Positions 9,194-16,952 of a DNA stretch of 64,000 bases are shown one piece after another. Source of the stretch: Candidatus Aquidulcis sp. (GTDB lineage: Bacteria > Chloroflexota > Anaerolineae > UBA4142); contig DYJA01000024.1 of NCBI GenBank assembly GCA_020723345.1, positions 1-64,000 of the forward strand, given 5' to 3'. The position numbers were made by a program, and so were the translations under genes. The notes beneath the pieces were generated by a model that was given only the letters and a program-made list of their open reading frames with translations, was not told the DNA's origin and searched no databases. Within the stretch, counting starts at the first letter, position 1, and the number at the start of each line of letters is the position of its first letter.

Positions 9194-10033
9194 TTAGTTC
9201 GCCGTACTCTTCGCGATAAACTGCTTTGCGATGGCGGCGACCGTGTTAGACGGAATGGCAAAACCCAGACCCTCGGCAAGATTGCCATTGCTGGTTACGC
9301 GCACGACCAGCGTATTGATGCCGATCACCTCTCCCGCCAGGTTGAGCAGCGGACCACCGGAATTGCCGCTGCTGATCGCCGCATCAGTTTGGATCAAACT
9401 GTCTAGTCCGCTGCCTGGCACACTTCGCTCCAAACCACTCACCACACCTACAGTCACCGAGCCGCGATAATTGCCAAGCGGACTGCCGATGGCGATCACC
9501 GTTTCACCCACTTGAAGCGTGTCCGAGTTGCCAAGGGGAAGGAACGCCGGGATACGGCCGCTGACTTGGAGCACGGCAATGTCACTCGTCGCATCGGCGC
9601 CTACTAAACGCGCGCTCGCTTTGGCGCCATCATGAAAAACCACTTCTATTTGCCGCGCGCCATCAATGACATGCGCGTTCGTAACAATGTGCCCTTGCCG
9701 ATCAATGATCACACCAGAACCTTCGGCGGTGATTGAACTGTTGCTCAAACGCCGCGACTGTTGTTGAAAGGTACCGATGATCGTGACGACGGCTGGCTCG
9801 GCTTGCTTCACCGTATCAACGACAGAGTATTCAGTCGCGCGCAGATCGCTAATCACCGTCGCTTGGTTCGATGCTTTCGCATTCGACGATTGCATTGCCG
9901 CTGCATTTGCCGGTACGCCGGCGAGTGCGACATGGTAACCGGCGACGCCGCCCACCAAGCCGCCGACGATTCCGACCATCATGCCTACGAGGATTAGCAT
10001 GACCATCCATTTGGAAATTGAATGTTTTAGCAT
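9194..10033 (-). CDS. Membrane-anchored trypsin-like (S1C/HtrA-type) protease
   Basis: This 279-aa protease has an N-terminal membrane segment (about 9-32, Gly-rich), then a low-complexity linker and a protease domain. The triad is His121 (VTNAHVIDG), Asp151 (TSDIAVLQ) and Ser225 (SSGNSGGPLL). It lacks a PDZ domain. The domain is clearly related to the second protease of the same operon, but the anchors differ. It is the first gene of the run that continues without long gaps to position 119, only 3 bp before the VTC gene. It may process or guard the envelope proteins encoded downstream, which is inference from location. Confidence 0.88.
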   Translation of the reverse strand: MLKHSISKWMVMLILVGMMVGIVGGLVGGVAGYHVALAGVPANAAAMQSSNAKASNQATVISDLRATEYSVVDTVKQAEPAVVTIIGTFQQQSRRLSNSSITAEGSGVIIDRQGHIVTNAHVIDGARQIEVVFHDGAKASARLVGADATSDIAVLQVSGRIPAFLPLGNSDTLQVGETVIAIGSPLGNYRGSVTVGVVSGLERSVPGSGLDSLIQTDAAISSGNSGGPLLNLAGEVIGINTLVVRVTSNGNLAEGLGFAIPSNTVAAIAKQFIAKSTAN

Positions 10034-10054
10034 TTTCTCATCTATGATTTAGTC

Positions 10055-10079
10055 AGCGCGGGAGTTCGACTCCCGCGCT
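10055..10079. repeat. 11-bp perfect hairpin between genes
   Basis: Arms AGCGCGGGAGT and ACTCCCGCGCT flank a 3-nt loop in the 61-bp gap between the DUF5666 gene and the protease gene. There is no T-run on the minus strand. It may be a dispersed palindrome or a partial transcription barrier that separates the two genes. Confidence 0.6.
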
Positions 10080-10094
10080 AACTTGTCGAGTACT

Positions 10095-10826
10095 TTATTT
10101 CCCGTCGGTTCCAAGCCGAATCATCCGCGCGGCGATCGTGCCGCCGCTTGAATCACCCACGACGGTGATTTGCGTATTGGCTTGAATATCTGCCAACGTT
10201 GCGGAGGCAGTTTTCTGAATCGTCGTCTTGTCATCCACTTTGACGGTTGTTGTACTGCCATCGAATCCGGTCAATTGGATCGTGTTTCCGCTCACGCTTT
10301 TCACCGTACCACCCAGCCCTGGCATTCCACCGGGTTGACCACCACCCTGACTGGGCGGAGCGCCGCCGGGCGCGGGTGGCGTGCCACCTGGCGCGGGTTG
10401 ACCGCTGCCCGCGGGTGGAGTTCCCGGAGGATTTCCTCCTGCCGACATAACCTGAATCGTGCGGGCGGTTGTCGTCCCGCTGCTCTGCTCGCCGACGACC
10501 GTAATCCGCGCGCCGACCTGAATATCAGCCAGTGTCCCGGTCACGGTTTTTTGGAACATGGTGTTGCTGTCCGTTTTGACGGTGACCGTACTCCCGTCTT
10601 GCGCCGATAGCTGAATCGTGCTTCCGCTCACATTTTTCACAGTACCACTAACGCCGGGACCTCCGAACGGACCCGGTTGACCGCCGCCTGGGTTTTGTCC
10701 CGGCTGCTGCGGTGCTCCGGGTTGGGGGTTCTGCGCCGGCGCATTGCCGGCATCCGCGGAGCATCCAACAATGCTCAATCCTGCCATCAAGCCGATCACG
10801 GCGATGGCAAACCAAATTCGTTTCAT
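10095..10826 (-). CDS. DUF5666 lipoprotein with two repeats
   Basis: A 243-aa exported lipoprotein (lipobox IVGC at about 19-22) with two copies of a roughly 65-residue beta domain of the DUF5666 type. Copy 1 contains GTVKNVSGSTIQL, copy 2 GTVKSVSGNTIQL, and each ends in an ITVVGE/ITVVGD strand. The copies are separated by a Pro/Gly-rich linker (about 130-170), and another such linker precedes copy 1. The OB-like fold suggests binding, but the ligand is unknown. The ATG overlaps the stop of the preceding small gene as ATGA, so the two are likely coupled. Confidence 0.82.
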   Translation of the reverse strand: MKRIWFAIAVIGLMAGLSIVGCSADAGNAPAQNPQPGAPQQPGQNPGGGQPGPFGGPGVSGTVKNVSGSTIQLSAQDGSTVTVKTDSNTMFQKTVTGTLADIQVGARITVVGEQSSGTTTARTIQVMSAGGNPPGTPPAGSGQPAPGGTPPAPGGAPPSQGGGQPGGMPGLGGTVKSVSGNTIQLTGFDGSTTTVKVDDKTTIQKTASATLADIQANTQITVVGDSSGGTIAARMIRLGTDGK

Positions 10827-11080
10827 TTTCCTCTCCTCAAAGGTTGCTCAAAGTGGAGCGGTCGCTTGGGTGTCTGCAGCCGCTTGGTGTTGTCTATGAT
10901 CGTGCCGCGCTCCGGATGCCCACATAGGTAACTGTAGCCGAAGGGCATCGCATACTGACATGTGACCGGATTCCCGACCAGACATTCGGCAAACGAGCCG
11001 GTCAGATCAGCCGCCCGACAAACTCGCATATTGGGTAAGACGCGGGCTGGCTGGTTGATAGGTTGGTTATGTGTTTCCAT
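10823..11080 (-). CDS. Small Cys-containing protein, unknown function
   Basis: An 85-aa protein with four cysteines spaced over about 32 residues, in the segments MRVCRAADL, FAECLVGNPVTCQYA and YLCGHPE. The composition suggests a small metal-binding or disulfide-bonded domain; I do not recognise a named family. No signal peptide is evident. The ATG at 11080 is preferred because AGGAG lies 11 nt upstream; an in-frame ATG at 11158 would add 26 residues without the pattern. It is translationally coupled (ATGA) to the DUF5666 lipoprotein. Confidence 0.6.
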   Translation of the reverse strand: METHNQPINQPARVLPNMRVCRAADLTGSFAECLVGNPVTCQYAMPFGYSYLCGHPERGTIIDNTKRLQTPKRPLHFEQPLRRGK

Positions 11081-11293
11081 GGGGTTGTCTTCTCCTGGGA
11101 TGGCTGGCATTTCGTCTGCCGTAATGAACTCTCTTGCGTGTAAAATCTCAACCTCCATATCTGCTCGCGGAGCATTGCACGTAATTTGAAAGTGGAGCCC
11201 ACCGAGTTTGCACGGGCGCGGGGGGCGGTGGGCTCGGCACTCACCTGAAATTTTCTATCGCCTCACCCCCTTCCTATTGAAGGAATAACGTAT

Positions 11294-11328
11294 GAAGGAT
11301 GAAGGTGGAAGAAGGTTGTTCATCCTTC
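11294..11328. repeat. Hairpin in the gap 11081-11333
   Basis: Arms GAAGGATGAA and TTCATCCTTC (10 bp, perfect) with a 15-nt loop lie between the permease gene and the small Cys protein gene. The rest of this 253-bp gap holds no recognisable gene. It may contain a promoter for 11080-10095, but I could not assign one. Confidence 0.5.
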
Positions 11329-11333
11329 TGCCT

Positions 11334-12569
11334 TTACTCGTACCGCAAAGCATCAATCGGATGTAAACTAGCAGCGCGGTTCGCCGGGTAACTGCCGAAG
11401 AACAGCCCAACGCAGGCGGAGAAGATGATCGCCAGCAGCACTGAATCAATGTCAACGACGGTGCGTAACGACGTCGAGCCAACCGACACGCCGGAGATCA
11501 GCCCGGCGATGACCCAGCCAAACAGAATTCCGATCAAGCCACCGGCGAGACTTAGGATCATCGCCTCCATCAGAAACTGAACCAGAATGTCACGGTGCCG
11601 CGCGCCGACGGCTTTGCGCAAGCCGATCTCGCGCGTCCGCTCCGTCACCGAAACGAGCATGATGTTCATAATCCCGATGCCACCGACGATCAGCGAGATT
11701 GCCGCAATCCCGCCCAGAAAGATGGTTAGTGTACCAGCCACCTGGCTTGCCGTGTTCAAGATGTCTTGCTGACTTTGAATGTTGAAATCATCTTGAAATT
11801 GGACGCGATGTCGGTCGCGCAACACTTCGCTGATGGATTGGATCACCGAATCTTGTACAGACGAATCGGTGATCTTGACGTTGATGACCGAAACCGAGTT
11901 GCCACCGCGATATTGACCTGCCCGACTCAACCGTGTCATCGCCGTCGTCAGCGGCACGTACACTTGGGTGTCGCTGTTCATAAAGCCGGTGCCGCCTTTC
12001 GATTCCATCACGCCGATCACGCGAAAGGTCTGCCCGCTGATGCGGATGGATTGTCCGACTGGATCCGCCGTGTCGAACAACGTCGTCGCGATAGATGAAC
12101 CGAGAACGACGACCGCCGAATTCGCCGTAACGTTCTGCGCCGTGAGGAAATCGCCACCGGCAAGTTTGATGTTCATTGTGTCCAGATATTCCGGCGTCAC
12201 GCCTAAGACGCGCCCGTTGGTGTTGTTGCCGAGGTACGCAAACTGTCCCATGCTTTCCACCTGCGGCGCAACGGCGACGATATTTGCCAGGTTCTCCAGC
12301 GCCGCCGCATCCTCTTTCGTTAGCGTCGCCGCAGAGCCCTCGGCGGCTCGCACGCCGCCGCTCGATGTTGAGCCGGGGCGCACGTACAGCAAGTTCGTGC
12401 CCATACTGTTGATCTGATCCGTGATGCTGGCTTGTGTCCCGCGCCCGATGGAGAGCATCGCGATCACCGCCATTACGCCGATGATGATGCCGAGCATCGT
12501 CAAGCCCGACCGCATTTTGTTCGCGCTGAGACTGCGTAGCGCGACGCGAAGGATTTCTGTGAAGTTCAT
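11334..12569 (-). CDS. MacB-type ABC transporter permease
   Basis: A 411-aa permease with one N-terminal helix (about 20-42), a large extracytoplasmic MacB core domain and three C-terminal helices of the FtsX type. The motif ITERTREIGLRKAVGAR-like segment (here VTERTREIGLRKAVGAR) before the second helix is diagnostic. MacB-like systems are mechanotransmitting exporters of peptides, antibiotics or lipoproteins. The ATPase is on a separate gene just upstream, with the periplasmic-type adaptor before it, so the order is adaptor, ATPase, permease. Gram-positive-like ABC sets of this kind need no outer-membrane channel. The substrate is unknown. Confidence 0.9.
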   Translation of the reverse strand: MNFTEILRVALRSLSANKMRSGLTMLGIIIGVMAVIAMLSIGRGTQASITDQINSMGTNLLYVRPGSTSSGGVRAAEGSAATLTKEDAAALENLANIVAVAPQVESMGQFAYLGNNTNGRVLGVTPEYLDTMNIKLAGGDFLTAQNVTANSAVVVLGSSIATTLFDTADPVGQSIRISGQTFRVIGVMESKGGTGFMNSDTQVYVPLTTAMTRLSRAGQYRGGNSVSVINVKITDSSVQDSVIQSISEVLRDRHRVQFQDDFNIQSQQDILNTASQVAGTLTIFLGGIAAISLIVGGIGIMNIMLVSVTERTREIGLRKAVGARHRDILVQFLMEAMILSLAGGLIGILFGWVIAGLISGVSVGSTSLRTVVDIDSVLLAIIFSACVGLFFGSYPANRAASLHPIDALRYE

Positions 12570-12582
12570 TGGTACCTCCGTC

Positions 12583-12665
12583 CGATAGTCTTATGGTCGG
12601 TTAGTCGCATAGTCGATTAGTCGGTTGCCCACAAGACTACACGACTAGTTGACTATTCGACTATT
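12583..12665. repeat. Low-complexity TAGTCG-rich foldback
   Basis: The gap between the ATPase and permease genes is built of degenerate units such as TAGTCG, CGATTAGTCGG and CGACTAG in both orientations. The ATPase stop codon lies inside it. It is one of the many simple near-palindromic repeats of this window. Confidence 0.6.
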
Positions 12666-13318
12666 TGACCATCGTGTACCCGGATCGCCCGCTGAGCTTG
12701 CGCGGCGATGTTGGGATCGTGCGTGACGAGAATGATCGTCATCCCTCCGCGATTCAGGCGTTTGAAAATGCTCATAATCTCCGCGCCGGATTTGGAATCG
12801 AGATTGCCGGTTGGCTCGTCGGCAAGAATGATGCTGGGAGTGTTGACGAGCGCGCGCGCGATCGCGACGCGCTGCTGCTGACCGCCGGACAGTTCGTTCG
12901 GGCGATGGCGCATCCGATCCCCCAAGCCGACGGACTCTAGCGCATGCTGTGCGCGCTCCTTGCGATCCGGCGCACCGGCGTACACCATCGGCAGTTCCAC
13001 CTGATCGAGCGCGGATGTGCGCGGCAGCAGGTTGAACGTTTGAAACACAAATCCGATTTTTTTGTTGCGAATGTGCGCTTGCTGATCGTCGCTCATTTTG
13101 GAAACGTCCACGCCGTCGAGAATGTACGACCCGCTGGTTGGCGAATCCAGGCAACCGATGATGTTCATCAGCGTAGACTTGCCGGAGCCGGAGGGTCCGG
13201 TGATCGCAACCATCTCGCCTTGTTCGACTTGCAGCGACACGCCGTTGAGGGCGGGCACCTGAATATCGCCCATCCGATAAATCTTTTTGACATCTTGCAT
13301 TTCAATGACCGGTGACAT
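12653..13318 (-). CDS. MacB/LolD-type ABC transporter ATPase
   Basis: A 221-aa ATP-binding protein. Walker A is GPSGSGKST (about 41-49), then the Q-loop in [15 protein letters not shown], signature [15 protein letters not shown], Walker [12 protein letters not shown] and the H-loop VTHDPN. Features match the MacB/LolD family, and it should energise the permease encoded 83 bp downstream. The ATG at 13318 has GGGAG 7 nt upstream; the longer in-frame start at 13384 runs through repeat-like DNA and is rejected. The last three residues before the stop are encoded by the TAGTCG-rich repeat. Confidence 0.92.
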   Translation of the reverse strand: MSPVIEMQDVKKIYRMGDIQVPALNGVSLQVEQGEMVAITGPSGSGKSTLMNIIGCLDSPTSGSYILDGVDVSKMSDDQQAHIRNKKIGFVFQTFNLLPRTSALDQVELPMVYAGAPDRKERAQHALESVGLGDRMRHRPNELSGGQQQRVAIARALVNTPSIILADEPTGNLDSKSGAEIMSIFKRLNRGGMTIILVTHDPNIAAQAQRAIRVHDGQIVE

Positions 13319-13438
13319 CGTCGTTCTCCCAATTCCCGAACCTTGCGAAGGTAGCCCTTTCGCGTACGCAAAGTCGCTTCGCAAGATTCAGGGTTGCGGC
13401 TAACTGTTTGACCGATTGACTGGCGACTAATCGCTTGA

Positions 13439-14872
13439 TTACCGTGGCGGTACCCCACCCGCGGGTGGTCCTCCGCTGATTCCCGGAATCCCAATGCCCA
13501 TGCCGCCACCGGTGGTGCTTTGCGTCGTCGTTTGACCGATGACGACTACATCCCCTTCTTGCAAACCGTCTGTGATTTCGACGAAGATATCATTCGACAA
13601 TCCGACAGTGACCGCCTTCGCCACGGATTGATCTTTCTGTTTCACCGTCACGATTTTCTGATTGCCCTTGGTGGTCACGGCGCGTGTCGGGATCATCAGA
13701 ACGTTGTCGCGGCGTTCGACTTCGAGTGTCAGGTTCGCGGTCATGCCGGGCTTGATCGAGCCATCGACGTCAGTGATCTCCAGCGTCGCGGTATAGTTCA
13801 CGACGCCTGAGGTGATCGAGCCCACCGGACTGATGGCGATCACTTTGGCATTGTACATCTTGCCGGTCAACGCATCGAGCGTCATCTTCGCCGTTTGCCC
13901 GACTTGGACCTTGGCGATGTCCACTTCGGCAATCGTCACTTTCACTTGCAAGACCGATAGGTCTACAATCGTCACCGCGGTCCCCATGGCGTTGTCGCCG
14001 ATGCCGTAATTCACTGCTGACACAACGCCATCGTACGGCGCGACGAGTTTCGCATTGTCCAGATTGCGCTGCGCCTGTTCGACGTTGAGTTTGGCGTTGT
14101 CGAGTGTGGCTTGCGCGGTGGCAAGTTTGGTCTCCAGATTCTTTTGCGCTTGCTCCAACGCGACTTGGGCATTGGTGTAAGTTGCCTGCGCCGCCTTGAG
14201 ATCGGAATCGTTGATCTTTGCCGCCGCGATTTTGTAACTCGCCAACGCTGATTGGTATGCGATTGTCGCGGATTGCAACGCCGCGGCTTCGCTCGTCATG
14301 CCCACATCGCCACGCCAGGCAATCTTGTTGTAATCTCCTTGCGCTTTTTTTAACGTGATCTCCGCCGTATCCAGATTGGCTTTGGCGACGATGAGGTTAT
14401 TGGGATTCTGCGCGTTGCTGGCTTTCGCCGCTTCGAGATTGGTCTTGGCGCTGTCGAAACTGGCTTGGGCAGTGCGGAGCGTAAAGTTCAAGTCGTTCTT
14501 GGTCTGGTCATAACTGACTTGCGCGCTGGCGAGATTGGACTGCGCTGTCTTGAGCGCAAGATTGAGATTGGTCGTGTCCACTTCCATCAACACTTGGCCC
14601 TTTTTCACCGTGTCGCCAACTCTGACGTTCACTTTGGCGACGCGCGCGCTGACATCGAGGGTGCTGCTTTCAAATGCGGTTGCCACCGAGTTGGGCGCGG
14701 ACACGTTACCCGCCGCGCTGACAGTTGCGGCGAGCGAGCCGCGTCTCACCGTCGCCGTCTGAACGCTGGCAGTAGCAGTTGCCTTCGCCTGTTGGGTCTG
14801 CCAAACGTACACTCCGCCGGCGATTAGCGCGATGGCGACAATAATTCCGATCAAGCTGAGTTTGCGTTTCAT
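13439..14872 (-). CDS. HlyD/MacA-family membrane-fusion adaptor
   Basis: A 477-aa adaptor with an N-terminal membrane segment (about 5-22), a lipoyl half-motif (about 45-100), a long Ala/Asn/Gln-rich coiled coil (about 95-275), the second lipoyl half (KLVAPYDGVVSAVNY), then beta-barrel and membrane-proximal domains. The C-terminus is Gly/Pro-rich. The coiled coil is unusually long because of several similar TAQATLDNA-type heptad units. It is the first gene of the adaptor-ATPase-permease set. AGGAG is 8 nt before the ATG at 14872, which settles the start; the frame stays open upstream without a better one. Confidence 0.9.
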   Translation of the reverse strand: MKRKLSLIGIIVAIALIAGGVYVWQTQQAKATATASVQTATVRRGSLAATVSAAGNVSAPNSVATAFESSTLDVSARVAKVNVRVGDTVKKGQVLMEVDTTNLNLALKTAQSNLASAQVSYDQTKNDLNFTLRTAQASFDSAKTNLEAAKASNAQNPNNLIVAKANLDTAEITLKKAQGDYNKIAWRGDVGMTSEAAALQSATIAYQSALASYKIAAAKINDSDLKAAQATYTNAQVALEQAQKNLETKLATAQATLDNAKLNVEQAQRNLDNAKLVAPYDGVVSAVNYGIGDNAMGTAVTIVDLSVLQVKVTIAEVDIAKVQVGQTAKMTLDALTGKMYNAKVIAISPVGSITSGVVNYTATLEITDVDGSIKPGMTANLTLEVERRDNVLMIPTRAVTTKGNQKIVTVKQKDQSVAKAVTVGLSNDIFVEITDGLQEGDVVVIGQTTTQSTTGGGMGIGIPGISGGPPAGGVPPR

Positions 14873-15039
14873 TGGTTGATCTCCTGATAAGAGAATTAAG
14901 TTGTGCGCATGACTCGTCGCAGTTGAATGAGCCGTGGGGGACGATGTGCCACGCTTTTCTTTCTCCTCCGTGAAAAATTGAATGTGTCTGTCGTCCGTTT
15001 TCCGGCTCGATTCTAGCCGGGCGAGATTAGAATTTCCCA

Positions 15040-15103
15040 AACTTGGGTTAAAGTTATGCTGATAGATTCCCCCTGTTTTTTCAGCATAATTTCATCCCAA
15101 CTT
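15040..15103. promoter_or_regulatory. Imperfect 23-bp inverted repeat in divergent promoter region
   Basis: Arms at 15040-15062 and 15081-15103 match at 19 of 23 positions, with the core TTATGCTGA / TCAGCATAA perfect. They lie between the divergently transcribed adaptor gene (start 14872) and the PA14 gene (start 15343). The position fits an operator or a structured leader. The rest of 14873-15139 holds no gene that I can support. Confidence 0.45.
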
Positions 15104-15139
15104 TAATCTACTCTCAGCAAATTTTGTTATAGTGATCTC

Positions 15140-15331
15140 GGTGTCAACGAATGAAAAACGAACCCTGGCACTTGCGTGCCTGCCAGCAAGTGTAAACGAA
15201 TATCGCGCCGGGGGCGTGTCATTCTTTCACCCTGGCATGACTGTGGCGCACTTCGCCACAGCCACGTTACCGCCAGAGCCAGCCCGGCGCTTGCCGAAGG
15301 GGCAAGTGTTCGTTGCGGATTCGTTGACGCC
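15140..15331. mobile_element. MITE-like element, family A, copy 1
   Basis: A 192-bp element begins with GGTGTCAACGAAT and ends with ATTCGTTGACGCC, so the 13-bp termini are inverted repeats with one difference. It shares CCCTGGCACTTGCGT and GCAAGTGTTCGTT with a shorter copy at 26885-27002. It encodes nothing credible. It sits directly before the ribosome binding site of the PA14 gene and so probably lies in that mRNA leader. I see no clear target-site duplication. Confidence 0.65.
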
Positions 15332-15342
15332 GAGGAGGAAAA

Positions 15343-16263
15343 ATGAACAAGACCCATTTCCTTCAAATCGCCGCAGCGTGTCTTGCCCTACTCGCCGCGG
15401 CGATGCGCGCGCCAATGGCGGAGGCAAGTCCTGCCGCTGCGCCGGCGCGCGATTACGTGACCGGCTGCACGGGCGAATACTTTAACAACATGACTTTGTC
15501 CGGCTCACCGGTCTTGGTGCGTTCCGATGCGGCGATCAACTTTTACTGGCCCGAGTACACATCACCCGGAGTGGGTGTTAACACGAGCCAGTACTCGGTG
15601 CGGTGGACTTGTTCCATCAACGTCCCCACCGCCGGCACGTACACGTTTACGATGCGCGCCGACGATGGAATGAATCTGTTGGTGGACGGGACCTTGCTGA
15701 TCTGGGCATGGTACGATCAGGGCCCTTCATCCTACTCCAATCCGATCTACCTCAGTGCAGGTTGGCACACGATTCGCGTCGAGTACTACAACAACACACT
15801 CGGGGGCACCGCGCAGGTGTACTCGAATCTCACCGGCACGACAACGTACTATACCGACGCCTATCCCTATTCGTACACCGGTGGGTACTTGACGAATTGC
15901 ACCGGCGAATACTTTAACAACACGACTCTCTCCGGATCACCTGTCCTCATCCGCACCGATGGAGCAATCAACTTCTATTGGGCGGCGGGCGCGTCGCCGG
16001 GGTCTGGCGTCAATTCGAGTTACTACTCAGTGCGCTGGACGTGCTCGTTTTATGCTCCCACCTCAAACGGTTACACATTTAGCATCCTGACTGATGACGG
16101 CATGAACGTCTGGGTGGACGGTAACTTTCTGATCTGGGCATGGCGCGATCAAACTCCATCCGCCTACTCCAATTCGATCTATCTTGGCGCTGGCGCGCAC
16201 ACCATCCGCGTCGAGTATTACAACAAGACCCTGGGCGGCACCGCGCAAGTTTCGGTACGTTGA
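15343..16263 (+). CDS. Secreted protein with two PA14 domains
   Basis: This 306-aa protein has a signal peptide (about 1-28) and two tandem PA14 domains (about 35-160 and 178-306). Each starts with CTGEYFNN and contains the calcium/glycan-loop motif DDGMNLLVDG or DDGMNVWVDG and the strand HTIRVEYYN. The copies are highly alike, pointing to recent duplication. PA14 domains bind carbohydrates and usually accompany enzymes; here there is no catalytic domain. GAGGAGG precedes the ATG. The MITE-like element ends 11 bp upstream. No partner gene is obvious; the two-component genes follow on the same strand. Confidence 0.85.
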   Translation: MNKTHFLQIAAACLALLAAAMRAPMAEASPAAAPARDYVTGCTGEYFNNMTLSGSPVLVRSDAAINFYWPEYTSPGVGVNTSQYSVRWTCSINVPTAGTYTFTMRADDGMNLLVDGTLLIWAWYDQGPSSYSNPIYLSAGWHTIRVEYYNNTLGGTAQVYSNLTGTTTYYTDAYPYSYTGGYLTNCTGEYFNNTTLSGSPVLIRTDGAINFYWAAGASPGSGVNSSYYSVRWTCSFYAPTSNGYTFSILTDDGMNVWVDGNFLIWAWRDQTPSAYSNSIYLGAGAHTIRVEYYNKTLGGTAQVSVR

Positions 16264-16379
16264 TCGCGGAAGAGGGGATAGAAGGCAGCAGTGATTTTCA
16301 TTCAGACGCAATCCTGCGAACCTTGACAAGGTTTTCCGAAAGACCAATTGGAGTTACAATAGGTTGCGGAGCGAGTGAA

Positions 16380-16950
16380 ATGCCAGAGTCGCAAGCGAAT
16401 CGAGACGCGGAAAAAGCCACGCGCATTTTGGCGGTAGACGACGAACCGAACATCGTCGAATTTCTGCGCGTCGGGCTGGGATACGAGGGTTATCAGGTGG
16501 ATGTGGCGATGGATGGACACGCCGCGCTTGACCGGTTGCGCCAAGAAACCTTCGATCTGGTAATTCTGGACGTGATGCTGCCGGGAGTGGACGGTTTTGA
16601 GATCTGCAAACGCATCCGCGCGCAGAGCGACGTACCGATTCTGATGCTGACCGCGCGCGACGAAATTTCAGACCGCGTGCTGGGCTTGGATCTCGGCGCG
16701 GACGATTATCTGACAAGCCCTTCAGTTTCGCGGAACTCTTGGCGCGCGTGCGCGCGATTTTTTCATGTCGCATCCACGCCAAGTTTTTCGGCGCGAGGTG
16801 ATTCTGGATCGCATCTGGGGGTATGATTTTGCGGGGGACACGCATTTGGTTGACGTGCACATCGGTCATCTGCGCGACAAGATCGGCGACCGCCCGTCGC
16901 GGCTGCTGCACACCGTGCGCGGCGTCGGCTATGTGTGGCGGGAGGATTGA
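16380..16950 (+). pseudogene. Broken OmpR/PhoB-type response regulator
   Basis: The receiver half is intact through GADDYLT (motifs VDDEPN, LDVMLPGVDG, TARDE). At about 16713-16716 one A appears to be missing: restoring it gives the expected [16 protein letters not shown]. After about 16758 the frame shifts again directly into the end of a winged-helix domain ([38 protein letters not shown]). The linker and the first part of the DNA-binding domain, about 60 residues, are missing. So there is one frameshift plus an internal deletion of roughly 180-200 bp. GGAG lies 8 nt before the ATG. It may be real decay or an assembly error. Confidence 0.8.
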
Positions 16951-16952
16951 CC

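Noticed and set aside
16140-16379. Upstream extension of the response-regulator frame
   Set aside because: It overlaps the PA14 gene in another frame; the receiver begins after the ATG at 16380, which has a ribosome binding site.
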